In this document: piece by piece, positions 11,701 through 22,100 of the stretch | Position numbering within the stretch: the first letter of the stretch is position 1 | Layout of the letters: every line of letters begins with the position of its first letter | NCBI RefSeq assembly: GCF_010093595.1 | Contig: NW_022985461.1 | Coordinates: 1 to 64,000 of the forward strand | Source: Mytilinidion resinicola | Lineage: Eukaryota; Ascomycota; Dothideomycetes; Mytilinidiales; Mytilinidiaceae | Reading direction: 5' to 3' | Length of the DNA: 64,000 bases | Position numbers and translations under genes: made by a program | Notes under the pieces: generated by a model | Seen by the model: the letters and a program-made list of their open reading frames with translations, nothing else | Database searches by the model: none | What the model was told of the DNA's origin: nothing

Positions 11701-13319
11701 CCATCAGATGCCGTTCGCGTGGCGATTCGATCTCGCACCATTGGAGAGCAAGCTGCTATCTTCTCCAACTACCTATCAAGAACAACGCATACCGATGTGA
11801 AGGCGTGGGAATGGTAGGTCTTGCTGAGTCCATTATGAAGCATTGACTAATTGCAGTCCAGCGCAAGAGCTACCATGGCCATCAGGCCGCTGTTCAAGCC
11901 GTTTGTCTGCAAGGAGCTTGGTCCTTTATCTCTGAATGTAAAGCGTGATTCTGAGGCTATCACTATCGCAGCCCAAGAACTCGACTCTGCATTCGGAGGT
12001 AGTGACCAGCAAATCATGGATGTCATTTTATCTCTTGGCTGCACAGATAGGCATGACAGAAACCCTTCGCTTGCTCTCTCGGAGTTCATGGAAGGCACAA
12101 ATTGGCGTAGCCTACTTGAGAGAAACAAAACCAATTCATTAGGCGCCACACCCTTCCGCTTCGCAATCCGGTTGGACAAACCGCCTGCTTTCGATGACTT
12201 GTCAGCCATCAGCAAGTTGCGCGATGAGGCCATGTTCCAGATCGACTCGACAGAGGTTCGCAGCATGGCCGCGCGGCTCTTCGCTTGTCTCTTCTACGTT
12301 GAAACAGACAATACGGCGCACGCGATATCCCGGAGCAAATTCGTCGTTCAAGGTGAGTTCGTCGCTGAGCGGCAGGCTTGGCGTCACAGAAAGTGAGACT
12401 CATTCCAGATTGACGACACCTCTGGGGGTGCTTCGATGCGGTTCATGATGCCCCAAACCTCTGAAAACTTGGCCTTTCCCCAGAGAAATCTGGAGAGAGT
12501 AAATGATACGAGTTTGATCCGCCTGGGGTTTGGGGCTTCGTAAAGCTCGTTGAAGCACCCCTGACAGTGCTATCAACCTGGAGTCCCATCGTTTGTGATA
12601 GTGAGCCTGGGTGGTCATCGCTTCTCCTTTATTCATCCTCGACTTACGTGTGCTAACCAATCTTCTCTTTACCCCTGTAGCCCACCTCCTCTGCCGACTA
12701 TCAGACGGTACAAACGAGATGCCCCAACTCGGCAAACTGCTGCACTTCTCCGGTGGAACATTCAGCGGTCTTCGCTTCATCTTCCGCGAGGAAGGATACG
12801 ACGCGCAGGTCTTTGCCATCCCGCACGAATCCCTCGTCATCGATCTGATCCACTCGTCCCGATTCACCGCACCCAAATTCCCCGTGCAACTCTCGACCCG
12901 ATCGGCCGTTGTGAACGGCACAATCTGCCTGCGCAACGGTGAGGAGTTCCCGCTTAGCGGGTTCCCGAAGCAGTTGCTGAGGGAGAAGCGTCCATCTAGC
13001 AGTCGGTGTAAGTCAACCAAAAACCATAACCGTACTCCAACATAAGTGCCGCAGCTAATATAGAGACTTACATGCAGTCACATCGGCTTCTGGCTCCGGC
13101 AGCAGCTCGACTCCGACTCCTGGACAGCTATCAATGGGGGTCTGGACTGCGCCAAGTCTTATTGACATACCGAGCCCTTCGGAGCTTTCGCTTTCGTCTC
13201 TCGAGCAGGCAATGGAGGAAGCATGGTACCTGAGGGATACAAATTCGTCTCAATCGCCGTCGATAAGGGGGACGTCGGTAGGGGGCACCTCGTCTCCTCT
13301 TAGTTTGAGTCGAGCCTAG
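8775..13319 (+). CDS. B-box/GTPase/RING/patatin-like protein with lost patatin active site
   Basis: Ten exons give 1263 codons plus stop: 8775-9033, 9081-9708, 9764-10052, 10109-10490, 10543-11236, 11285-11392, 11442-11813, 11862-12352, 12681-13007, 13078-13319. Visible in order: an N-terminal Cys/His cluster (CLSC...CNVC...CGTC, residues about 10-45), a P-loop GVSGAGKST (about 152-160) with DCEG (about 213) as in GBP-like GTPases, a RING finger (CPSC...CGHAFCRHC, about 680-730), then a patatin domain. This is the layout of a large fungal family usually annotated as patatin or lysophospholipase-like. Here the oxyanion motif DGGGxRG reads DDGGVNS, the nucleophile motif GTSTG reads GEGTG (no Ser), and the DGG/DGA Asp motif is missing, so lipase activity is unlikely. 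The intron at 11237-11284 is GC-AG. The C-terminus is Ser/Thr-rich. Start is the first ATG in frame with the Cys cluster. Confidence 0.85.
12424..12562. repeat. Inverted-repeat pair (possible MITE) in the long intron
   Basis: Inside intron 12353-12680, the segment 12424-12460 is about 75 percent identical to the reverse complement of 12526-12562. The outer core is GGGGTGCTTC and the inner core is GCCCCAAACC. At 328 bp this intron is about six times longer than the gene's others (47-70 bp), so an insertion of roughly 140 bp would explain part of the excess. A target duplication is not clear. Confidence 0.5.
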
Positions 13320-14288
13320 GCTGGCTTGGCCATGTACCCCTAGAGCGTGCGGTTGCACTTGGTATTTCCCCGTGCTGAGTACTCGTCCCGGGTTCCTATC
13401 CACGGAGTTCGACGATTGCACAACTGTGTGAACGACGACGTGGAGTGTCAGAAGTTGGTGCTGCTTCGACGGGATTGTGACGGAGTTTGAATTTGCATTG
13501 AAGGAGTACTGGTTCCATTTCTTTCGTTCGCACTAGAGAGCGCATACACTGTGAGAGCAGAATCAAGGTATCTCTCTACTCTGTTTCTGGGCAATGGGAA
13601 TGGCTCGTGTCGATCTAAAGCGAGGGAATCTGAGCATCTGAGCGGATTGACGGTCAGGAGCCACTTTTTGTGACCATAAGGCAGCAATCGAGCAAGCTAT
13701 TAGTGCGAATAGGCCGAGACGCAAGAAAGCGGCAAATGAGACATGTTCAATTCCGCCTTCAGAACCTGTGGCGTTTTCCTTTGTGCTTACGAAGCGACGC
13801 TCATCCACGTACCCTGGCATCCTTGATGCTGAACAGTCAGCGAGCAAATTAGGTCAAACGCTAATACATTAATCATATAGGTGCGATGGTATCCCTGATT
13901 ACCCATGCCAGGCTTTCCAACTTACCAACCACACAGCAGCTCACTCAACATTTGCAAAACCGACTGAGCTCGCTCAAATTGAAATTAATTAAGTGGTGCT
14001 TTAGCTAAATCGAAGATCCCGAGCACCGTTATTCCGAGCCGGCGTAAGCGGTATCTATATATATGTTTGTGCCGCCCCCACCAGCCACCCTGCAGGTCCG
14101 CTGACTAAAATTACCACTGCCTTCTTTAGGCAATTCTGCTCTGCACATCACTCCCTCTGGTAGTTATACCATATGTAGGCCTTTGTCTCGCGTCTCATCA
14201 CTCGTCCAGTTGGAAGAAGGGAGGAATCGTGCGATCGGGAGGCATCTCGCGGTTACCGATCAGTAAACACCAACCGAAGAACCATAAC
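13320..14288. other. Intergenic, patatin-like gene to transcription-factor-like gene
   Basis: The segment holds the 3' region of the upstream gene and the presumed promoter of the downstream gene. The only notable frame is a small minus-strand one listed separately. I see no repeats or RNA genes. Confidence 0.4.
13563..13820 (-). CDS. Possible small membrane protein, very uncertain
   Basis: An 85-codon frame starts at an ATG at 13820. It contains one hydrophobic stretch (FLRLGLFALIACSIAALW) that could span a membrane, followed by a basic tail. No homolog is recognised and no introns are apparent. It overlaps other random frames. It may be chance. Confidence 0.15.
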   Translation of the reverse strand: MPGYVDERRFVSTKENATGSEGGIEHVSFAAFLRLGLFALIACSIAALWSQKVAPDRQSAQMLRFPRFRSTRAIPIAQKQSREIP

Positions 14289-15560
14289 ATGTCGACTTCG
14301 AACATAACACAGCAGCATGGGTTGGGTTTTTCCGATACCGGGAAAAGAGATCCGCCTGCGGATGGCAGAAAATATGAGTTCTTTGTCACTACTGGCGAAC
14401 CACAGCAGCCCGATGGGGCATCGAGGGCTATCATTCGCCGCGTTGTAATGCGCAACTTCTTCAATGACAAGAACACCAGCACTCAAGAAGAGACCCCTTT
14501 GTCTGCTCTTAACTCCTTCTCGACGGTTCAGGCGGGCAGTAACCTCAAAGGTCGATTTAGGCTCCCCAAGCCGGGCCAGACCGCATCCCCTGAAAAGCCA
14601 AGGAAGCCCCAGAAGCCCAAGGAAAGGAAGTCGACCAAACACGGGTTGGCCGCCCCAAATTTGAGTAATGAGACGAGACAAACGGATTCACAAGACGTTC
14701 TCAAGAAGCAAGGGTCGCTAACTGGTCGTGCACCAGCATGTGCAGCCATCGTCGCTCCAATCAGTAATCCCATTCGAGGCAGTCTAAATGCCCACCGCTA
14801 TGGCCCCTTCAATGTATTGCCCATTGCGGGTAGCTACAAGATTCAGCTCTTATTTTCCATGTGTGAGTCTCTCGAAATCTTCTTTCCCGGGCACTGATTG
14901 ATTACTCCCTTCCTCGAGCCGTGGCCGCGGGAGTCTAACAATTCACCCAGACAAGTCAAAGTTCAGGATCAATTCCATAGCAGTCAATGCACGGAATACT
15001 TGGTGGCCATTCATCTCGAGAGATGCTACCATGCTTCACTCAACGCTTGCTTCGGTTGCGTTATACAGTGATCTGACTACGGAGGGCATAACCTTCCGGA
15101 TTGAAGCGCTTAGACATAAGCAAGAGGCAATCAAGGGCATCAATGCCAAGCTTAACTCGCACGAGGGGATCTCGGACGAGGTCGTCGGAGCTGTGGCGAC
15201 CATAGCTAGCTTCGAGGTGTGTTCATACAGCCCTGTCCGCCGTCACTCCTTGAGGGTGTCGTCAGAATTCATCTGTTTGGATGAAAGCTCATGCAGTCAA
15301 GAACTTATACGGGGCCTACAATGCAGCCCAGCTGCACATTGATGCACTGAAGAGAATGGTTATGATGCGTGGGGGCATTAATGCATTCGCCCACAACGAT
15401 GGATTGGTCAGGGGGCTCGTCTAGTAAGTGTGGCGTTCTCATACTTCCGTTCTCACCCAGTCGAGACTCTCCCAAGTCCGTCGCCTGCATCTATTCCATG
15501 TGCGAGCCTGCCACTACCGTAGTCGTGTGTCTGGCCCCTGCTCTCTTGGAGGCTTGGTAG
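14289..15560 (+). CDS. Fungal transcription-factor-like protein (Fungal_trans_2 type), C-terminally short
   Basis: Four exons (14289-14862, 14951-15216, 15266-15423, 15461-15560) give 365 codons plus stop. The N-terminal part has the pattern FVTTGEPQQPDG...RAIIRRVVMRNFF, familiar from fungal proteins that lack a Zn2Cys6 cluster but carry the fungal transcription factor domain. It is followed by a Lys/Pro-rich linker, then WWPFISRDATMLHSTLAS, LRHKQEAIKGINAKL and MRGGINAFAHNDGLVRGLV, which match the conserved core. In relatives the domain continues well past the GGL...LV block. Here only about 33 unrelated residues follow, ending in LLEAW, about 300 bp before the repeat block. The protein is probably truncated. 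Its role as a regulator is inferred from the family only. Confidence 0.6.
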
Positions 15561-15860
15561 CATGTGTGGCACTGTAGCGAGGGATTGCGGGGGCTCAGAC
15601 GCGCTCATCCTCGAAAGCCATATGTGAGGTACCAAAGGCGCCTACAGAGTATATAGATACCTGGCGGAGCCCAGCCTCGTGCTGGCGGCCTGCCAGCCGC
15701 CTGCGTGAGGCATGCTAGTCACGTGCTCGCTTGGCGCTCGCCTTAGATAGCTGGGATCTCACAATCCTCCGGATTCTCCAAGAATTCGTCTCGTCCCTTA
15801 ATTCATCTAGCTACAGCTATTTCTACATTAATTCCATTAGAAGCTCCCTGCTATAACCCC
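15561..15860. other. Short spacer between gene island and repeat block
   Basis: Mixed composition with no gene recognised. RIP-type sequence starts at about 15860. Confidence 0.4.
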
Positions 15861-18189
15861 CCTTTTACAGCGTATAAACTTAACAACACCCCTATATTAG
15901 TTCTAGAGGTGTTAGAACAGGGCCAGCGCTGCTATACTAAGCTAATATTAGTAGAATACTAGAAAAAAGGTAGATACCTATACTACTGCAACCGCCTATA
16001 TATACCTGAATTTAATAAGCTAAAAGCCGCTCTATTATTATTATTATTATTAAATTCTATTACGCTGGTGTAGCTCCTGTTAGGGTCTATATAGCTGTTC
16101 TATCTAGGCTAGTTTATAAGGAGAAACCGTTTGCTGCTATGCAGCGTTCGGATAAAAACCCCGTCTTCTGCGGTGTATAGCGCTAAGCGCTCTTCTCGTT
16201 GTTATATAGCTATTAGGGACACGTGGTAGATCTATTAAGTCCACCACGGAATAAGCCATCGTAATGCGTTTTCCTAAATCTGTCCGGGTTTTGCAGTCCA
16301 GGCATATTATATCTAGCTAGCTAAATATATAGCAAGTTGCAAATATAAAGCTACCTGCCTAGCTTCCTTGCCACAGTTTTCCACACGGAGTGCTTCCACG
16401 GTGTCCGGCCCAGATTAAACCATCTCCCGCCTGCATATACCTGATTTGCTCCTTAAGCCTATCTTACAGCTTGCCTCTGCCTCTTAATAGACTAACACAC
16501 GTATTCGTTCTTTCGGGCTATATAGACAGTGTTACTAGCAAGGTGTTAATCCTCCTCCCTATATAATGGCCGCTAGTGAAACAGGAAGGCCGTAAAGAAT
16601 ATGCATACTTCCCGTTCTGCAGAGGTGCTGTATAGGCCTAGCCCGCGCAGCCGTGTAAAACGGGAAGTATGCACGCATACTTCCTACCACGTTCTTGCTA
16701 TATAGAGGCACTATATAAGCCGGAGCTTATATAGCTGTGCACGAGAGGACTAAAATAGGAAGAATGCATGCATACTCTGTATACTTCCTATTCCACCAGC
16801 GCCTATTACGAGTCCACCAGGCATCTGTAAAGGCCTGGAGCTAACTGTCGCTGCTATTATATACCACGCCCCACGGCCGCCAGCCCGGGCACTGGCAGCC
16901 TTTTTGCGTTACCTGTAACGTTCTTATAATAACAGGCCAACCGTGTCTTGCAGACAAAAGGTTACTATAATAACTCGACGCCGCGCAGCTATTACCCCTT
17001 GTTGTCTACTAACCAAACCGCCACTGTCCTTGCTCTTACTTTCCTAGTTCTTCTAGTTCCGGTATTATCGGGTTGCAGATATAAGGGCTTCTAACGTGGC
17101 CGGTACAGAGGTGTCCTATTATTCTATTAGAATAAAGACCTATTGCTTTGCTAGCAGATACAGGCACTAGGTGTAGCCCTAGGTTAGTATCCTAGGTAAT
17201 AGGATATCGGATGGTTATAGACGACAACCCTCTGTTTATTTTCCTATTATCTGTAGGTATTGAGTTTAGTAGTAGCAAGCCGCCAAAACCCGTGAAAACT
17301 CTGCTATTCTGGCGGCGTTGAGGACGACGTTTCCAAAAACGACCTCTAGCCACGACGCAACGCCGCTGCACCAGTAATAAACGTGATTCTCACTCTCGTA
17401 CGGGCCTTGCGGTTCGAACGAGACGGAAAGGAACGCCCGTACGACAATACGGGTCGAATTACGATTTTAGTATTCCTTTTCAGCCGCTCTATTATAAAGC
17501 TACTATAAAAGCGCAATAGCGGGCTATTTTAGGAGGTCTAAGACCTATAGTCTAATAGTATGCAACTACTACTAGCCTAGAATACTATTATATATAGAAT
17601 AGTAGGTTAGAAACTGCTATATCTATAAAAGAATAATACTATTATAAAAAGTATATAATAGCCGTGCTTAAACGTCTATTATTTAGCTAGCCTCTACCTA
17701 CTAGCTTTATTTCTTAGCTTAATTACTTTATTTTTTAGCTGCGCTAGGTTTTTATATTAGCTATATAAGGTTTACTATCTAGCTAGTCTAGCCTTACTTT
17801 ATATTTATATAGTATTACTTTTATATATTAATATAACTAATATTTTCTATATAAATTACTTTATACCCCTTTACTAGCTACTAGTTATAAGCCTAGTCTA
17901 CTATTAAGCAATTTATATATAATTTTTAATTATCTATATACGCTTTTTTCTCCCTTTCTATATTATATATATACGTATTAATTAACGTTCCTATATATTA
18001 TATAGCGCGGAATTACGTGTAATTTTTTTTAAAAATAGCAGTAAGTAATTACTTAATTACGCCGCCTCGGCTATTTACTCGAATTTCGCCGCTATAGAGT
18101 TATTATTAATTAAGCTACTTTTTACTACTAAGGTTATCCTTTTATTAGAACCTAAATAGAAGCTATAGATAAATTAGATTAAAACCTTT
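15861..18189. mobile_element. Degraded transposon remains hosting a 1.44-kb insertion
   Basis: 15861-16037 and 17483-18189 are one AT-rich relic split by the element at 16038-17482. The left part may be a decayed retroelement gag. The segment 17640-17890 is clearly related to 30690-31000 next to the copia relic (shared attatttagct..cctctacctactagcttta and following bases), so part of this is probably copia or LTR debris. No intact frame remains. Confidence 0.5.
16038..17482 (-). mobile_element. 1445-bp non-coding SINE-like element, copy 1 (little mutated)
   Basis: Both edges are set by a 12-bp target duplication, GCCGCTCTATTA, at 16026-16037 and 17483-17494. The element strand is minus. Its 3' end is a (TAA)n tail (seen as TTA repeats at 16038-16052). 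No coding frame of useful length exists on either strand. The 3' ~250 bp resembles the 3' end of the Tad1-like LINEs here. The 5' end has a GC-rich inverted pair (GTACGGGC / GCCCGTAC). The middle has several palindromes built on GCATACTTCC. It keeps normal GC content, unlike copy 2, so it is younger or escaped RIP. Confidence 0.8.
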
Positions 18190-18525
18190 ACTAAAAGCTA
18201 TTATTATTATTAAATTCTATTACGCTAGTATAGCTCCTATTAAGGTTTATATAGCTATTCTATTTAGGCTAGTTTATAAAAAGAAACCGTTTGCTGCTAT
18301 ATAGCGTTTAGATAAAAACCCTATTCTCTGCGGTATATAGCGCTAAGCGCTCTTTTTATTATTATATAGCTATTAGGAATATATAGTAGATCTATTAAGT
18401 TTACTATAAAATAAGCTATTATAATACGTTTTCCTAAATTTATCCGGGTTTTATAGTTGTCCTCCTAGGTGCAGGTTAAGTTAATTCCGGAATAGTAAGC
18501 TAGTTTAAGATTAGCGTAAGGGTAT
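18190..18525 (-). repeat. LINE 3'-end fragment, RIP-degraded, in tandem with the next
   Basis: It starts with TTA repeats and repeats the order of 18526-18860: ttctattacgct..., gtttataaa..gaaaccg, ..ccgggtttt, then gtcctcctagg..., ending gcgtaaggg. The two ~335-bp units abut head to tail. This copy carries C-to-T type changes relative to the next. Confidence 0.65.
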
Positions 18526-18783
18526 ATTATTATTATTAAATTCTATTACGCTGGTGTAGCTCCTATTAGGGTCTATATAGCTGTTCTATCTAGGCTAGTT
18601 TATAAGGAGAAACCGTTTGCTGCCATGCAGCGTTCGGATGAAAACCCCGTCCTCTGCGGCGTATAGCGCTGAGTGCTCTTCTCGTTGTTGTATAGCTATT
18701 AGGGACACGTGGTAGATCTATTAAGTCCACCACGGAATAAGCCATCGTAATGCGTTTTCCTAAATCTGTCCGGGTTTTGCAGT

Positions 18784-18793
18784 NNNNNNNNNN
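18784..18793. other. Assembly gap (10 N)
   Basis: Ten undetermined bases lie within the second of two tandem LINE 3'-end units. A run of exactly ten may be a placeholder of unknown true length. A collapsed tandem repeat is plausible. Confidence 0.95.
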
Positions 18794-19009
18794 GTCCTCC
18801 TAGGCGCGGGTCGAGTTAATTCCGGAGTAGTAAGCTGGTTTAGGATTAGCGTAAGGGCACGCGTGCTGTTATTTCGCACGCGTGCCCTTTATTAAGGCGT
18901 TGGTCCTTAAATTAAATAATATATATAGGGGTAGTGCTGTATAGGCTGCGATATATATAAGGGCTGCGGTATACAGGTAGATATAGCTATTAGGTAGGTG
19001 CGTAATATA

Positions 19010-19140
19010 GGCGGCGTAGTATGCGTAGTATATATAGTATGCGTAGTATACGTAGTATATATAGTATGCATAGTATGCGTAGTATATATAGTATACGCAG
19101 TATGCATAGTATACGTAGTATGCGTAGTATGCATAGTTAT
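19010..19140. repeat. Short tandem repeat (AGTATGCGT-type, ~9 bp unit)
   Basis: About a dozen imperfect copies of a 9-bp motif alternate as gtagtatgc, gtagtatat and gtagtatac. The minus-strand frame through it (Thr/His/Tyr repeats) is a by-product, not a gene. It lies in the 3' part of LINE copy C. Confidence 0.8.
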
Positions 19141-22100
19141 ATAAAGTTATAGAAGGTGGAATACCTATATCTCCGCCTCTGCTATTTTTCTAGCCACCGA
19201 AAGGTATAGCAGGAGGTCTGTTCTTTAGAGAAGCTATTAGGCCACGGCCTTTTTTCCTTTCTAGCTTCTGTAGAGCTGTTTATACGTCCTTATCTTAGCC
19301 TTTTAGAATAGCTCGCCCCTGCTTTTAATATGTTTTCCGCAACTTATTACAATATATTTTAGGGATTAGAGGCTATGCCCGCAAGGGTATGCCGGCGTTG
19401 GGTGGCCGGGCACTCTTATACGGTGGAGGTAACCGTTAAGCCCTATATACTCCGTCCGTAGGTTTATAATAATTATGCTCTCTACCTTCGTAAGTTCTTT
19501 ATATAGTGCCTCTTGTTATTTACTCTATTTAGTGTCGAGTGCTAGTATTAGGGGTTCTTAGCGTAGTTTTTTACGGTAGGCTTCCTATTCCTTCTTCTAC
19601 TTCTCTTCGTATTTATCCTAGATTATGCCACGCCTCGTGCGCCTATAGGATTCTTCCGATTCGCCTTTATATTATACGGCTAGCCGTAATACCTTTACCG
19701 CGAGCTTATAGAGTTCGTTGCGCCTGCTTAGGCCGTACTATAGTGTTCCTTTCGGCCTGTATTTAGTATAGACCGTTTCTTTTATACGGCTATATTAGGT
19801 TTTAATATACTTGCGGGCTGGCCCTTTATATATGCGGTCTGCGTAGGCTACTGTAAGTTTTTCTAGCTTTAGCCGGAATAGAGGGTATAATATTTTATAC
19901 TCTATTACCCTAATATTTATTATTTTATATACCCCTAAAATAGTATAAAGGCACTAGTTCTATACTATTTTAAGCTGCTTAATTTTTATCTTACTAATCT
20001 GCTCTTTTATACCTAGTATAGTATACTAGGAGGTGTATCCGTATATAATAGCAGGCCTAATAACCGCCGAGTATATTATACGTGCCTTTTAGAAGCTTAC
20101 GCCTTAGGTTAACACTGTAAGCCTTATAAGGGCCCTTATTTAGGCTATAGCTTTATTTTTTATAGTATTAATATACGGGCCCTATTTAAGTTTAGAATCT
20201 ACCTAAACCTTTAGTATTTTTAGATCTATTATAGGGCCTTTAGTAAAGCCCTATATATTAACTATAGCTTTTATATTAATAAACTTGCGGGCTCTTATAA
20301 AGTATATTAGGTAGTATTTATCTAGCGTAAAAACTGTTTTATACTTTCTTGCCCACTCTATATACTAGTTATGCGCCCGTTTAATAGCCCTGCAGTTTTC
20401 TTCTATACTTTTACTATATATAAAAATATTTATATTATTAATAAACCTATAGGCTATTATATTACTATACTATAGTATTAGTAGAAGCGTGCTAGTAAAA
20501 AAAAGGAAAAGTATTAGTAATAGGAAAAAGCCCTGTAGTATTCCTATAGTAACTATAATAGGTTCTACTATAAAGTTTTTAATAGTAAGCCTTATAGTAC
20601 AGTTCTATAAAAAGGACTTTATAAATCTAACTATCTACTCCGGTACTTATTAAATCTATAGGTTATATATTATATATTTATATAATATATAGTCGAACGC
20701 CCCTAATATATCTAGGCTAAAAAGTAATACTATAAGCTATAGGTTTCCTCTCTATATAGTATAGATTTATTTAGTAAAAAGCTTAAGTACTATCTATATT
20801 AAATATCCTAGTCGTGCCCCTATTTAACTAGGTAAAAGTATATTCTTTTCTTCCGCAATTTTTAATAGCCGCATAGCTATAATTTATTTAAATAGCTTAC
20901 CTATTATTTCTAGCAGGGCGATTAGCCTATAGGTATTTGCTGTTATATAGGACGCTTTCTAGGGCTTATATAGCACTACTATAATAGAATTTTTAAACGG
21001 CTAAAAATAGTATCCTTTATATAGGCACCTTATAAAAAACTAAGCCAGCGTAGGCGCTAGCTGTATTTCGCACTTCTTAAGAAACCTATTAGTAATCCCT
21101 ATAATACCCGGGGCTTTATCTAAGGCAGTTCCTATTAGCGCTAAAAGAATATTCTTAATTATAATATCTAGTTTTTTATAAATCGCGATAAGCGCTATAT
21201 TCTATACGCCCTCCTAGTTTTATATACTTTCTCTAAGTATTTTTCTAACTATACCGGCGATGCCTATTTTAATAGCCTTATAATAGGCACTATAGCAGCA
21301 ATTATAGCCTGTATATATTTATAGAAAAGGTATGTAAATTTATTAAGGTTTTTCTTTATATTTTAAAAGTTATTCTAGTTGTCTAGCTTATTTAGCTAGG
21401 TTTAGAGGTGCTCCCGCGCTTTTTTCTAGTTAGTATTTTTCTACAGCCGATGTTATAGCTATTCTACTGCGCTTAGTAGGGTAATATTAAACTCTATATA
21501 TATAGGGCGGTAATCTAAATTACAGTTCTATTCCTTTTATACTATATAGAAAGTAGTTTATTCTATTAGCTATTTTATTATAAATATAAAGTTAATTATA
21601 GACTATAATATTCCTCTTACCTATATTTCTATACCTTTCTCTATAGCTAGGTCTATTCCTGCTTCTATTATAATGCGGATAAGCTCCTCCGCTTACTCCT
21701 CCGTGTTTATTACTTATATTTCTCCCTATAATAGGTAATATAGGTTTATATTACCTATAAAAACATGCTCTATATTATTATTATTTAGCAGTAGAAGTAG
21801 TGCAGCTATAATTCCGTTTAGTTTCGGGTTATAGATATTATAAATTTAGATATCCTTTCTACTAGTATAGAAAGAAAGGGTAATAAGGTTTAGTAAGTAG
21901 TGCTCTACTAACTACTAGTTAATATTAAGGTTCTTATTAATATATATACACGTTTTTATATATAGGCTTCCTTTATATAAAAGGTAATAGGACTTTATAT
22001 AGAGTATTATATACTTTTATTACTATATATTCTTTTATAGCTTTTATATTACTAGCACTAGCAGTTAAGGCTAGGCTTTCTCCGCTTTTTCTAGGAACTC

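Noticed and set aside
18907..19134. 75-codon Thr/His/Tyr repeat frame on the minus strand
   Set aside because: It is a translation of the 9-bp tandem repeat, not a protein gene.
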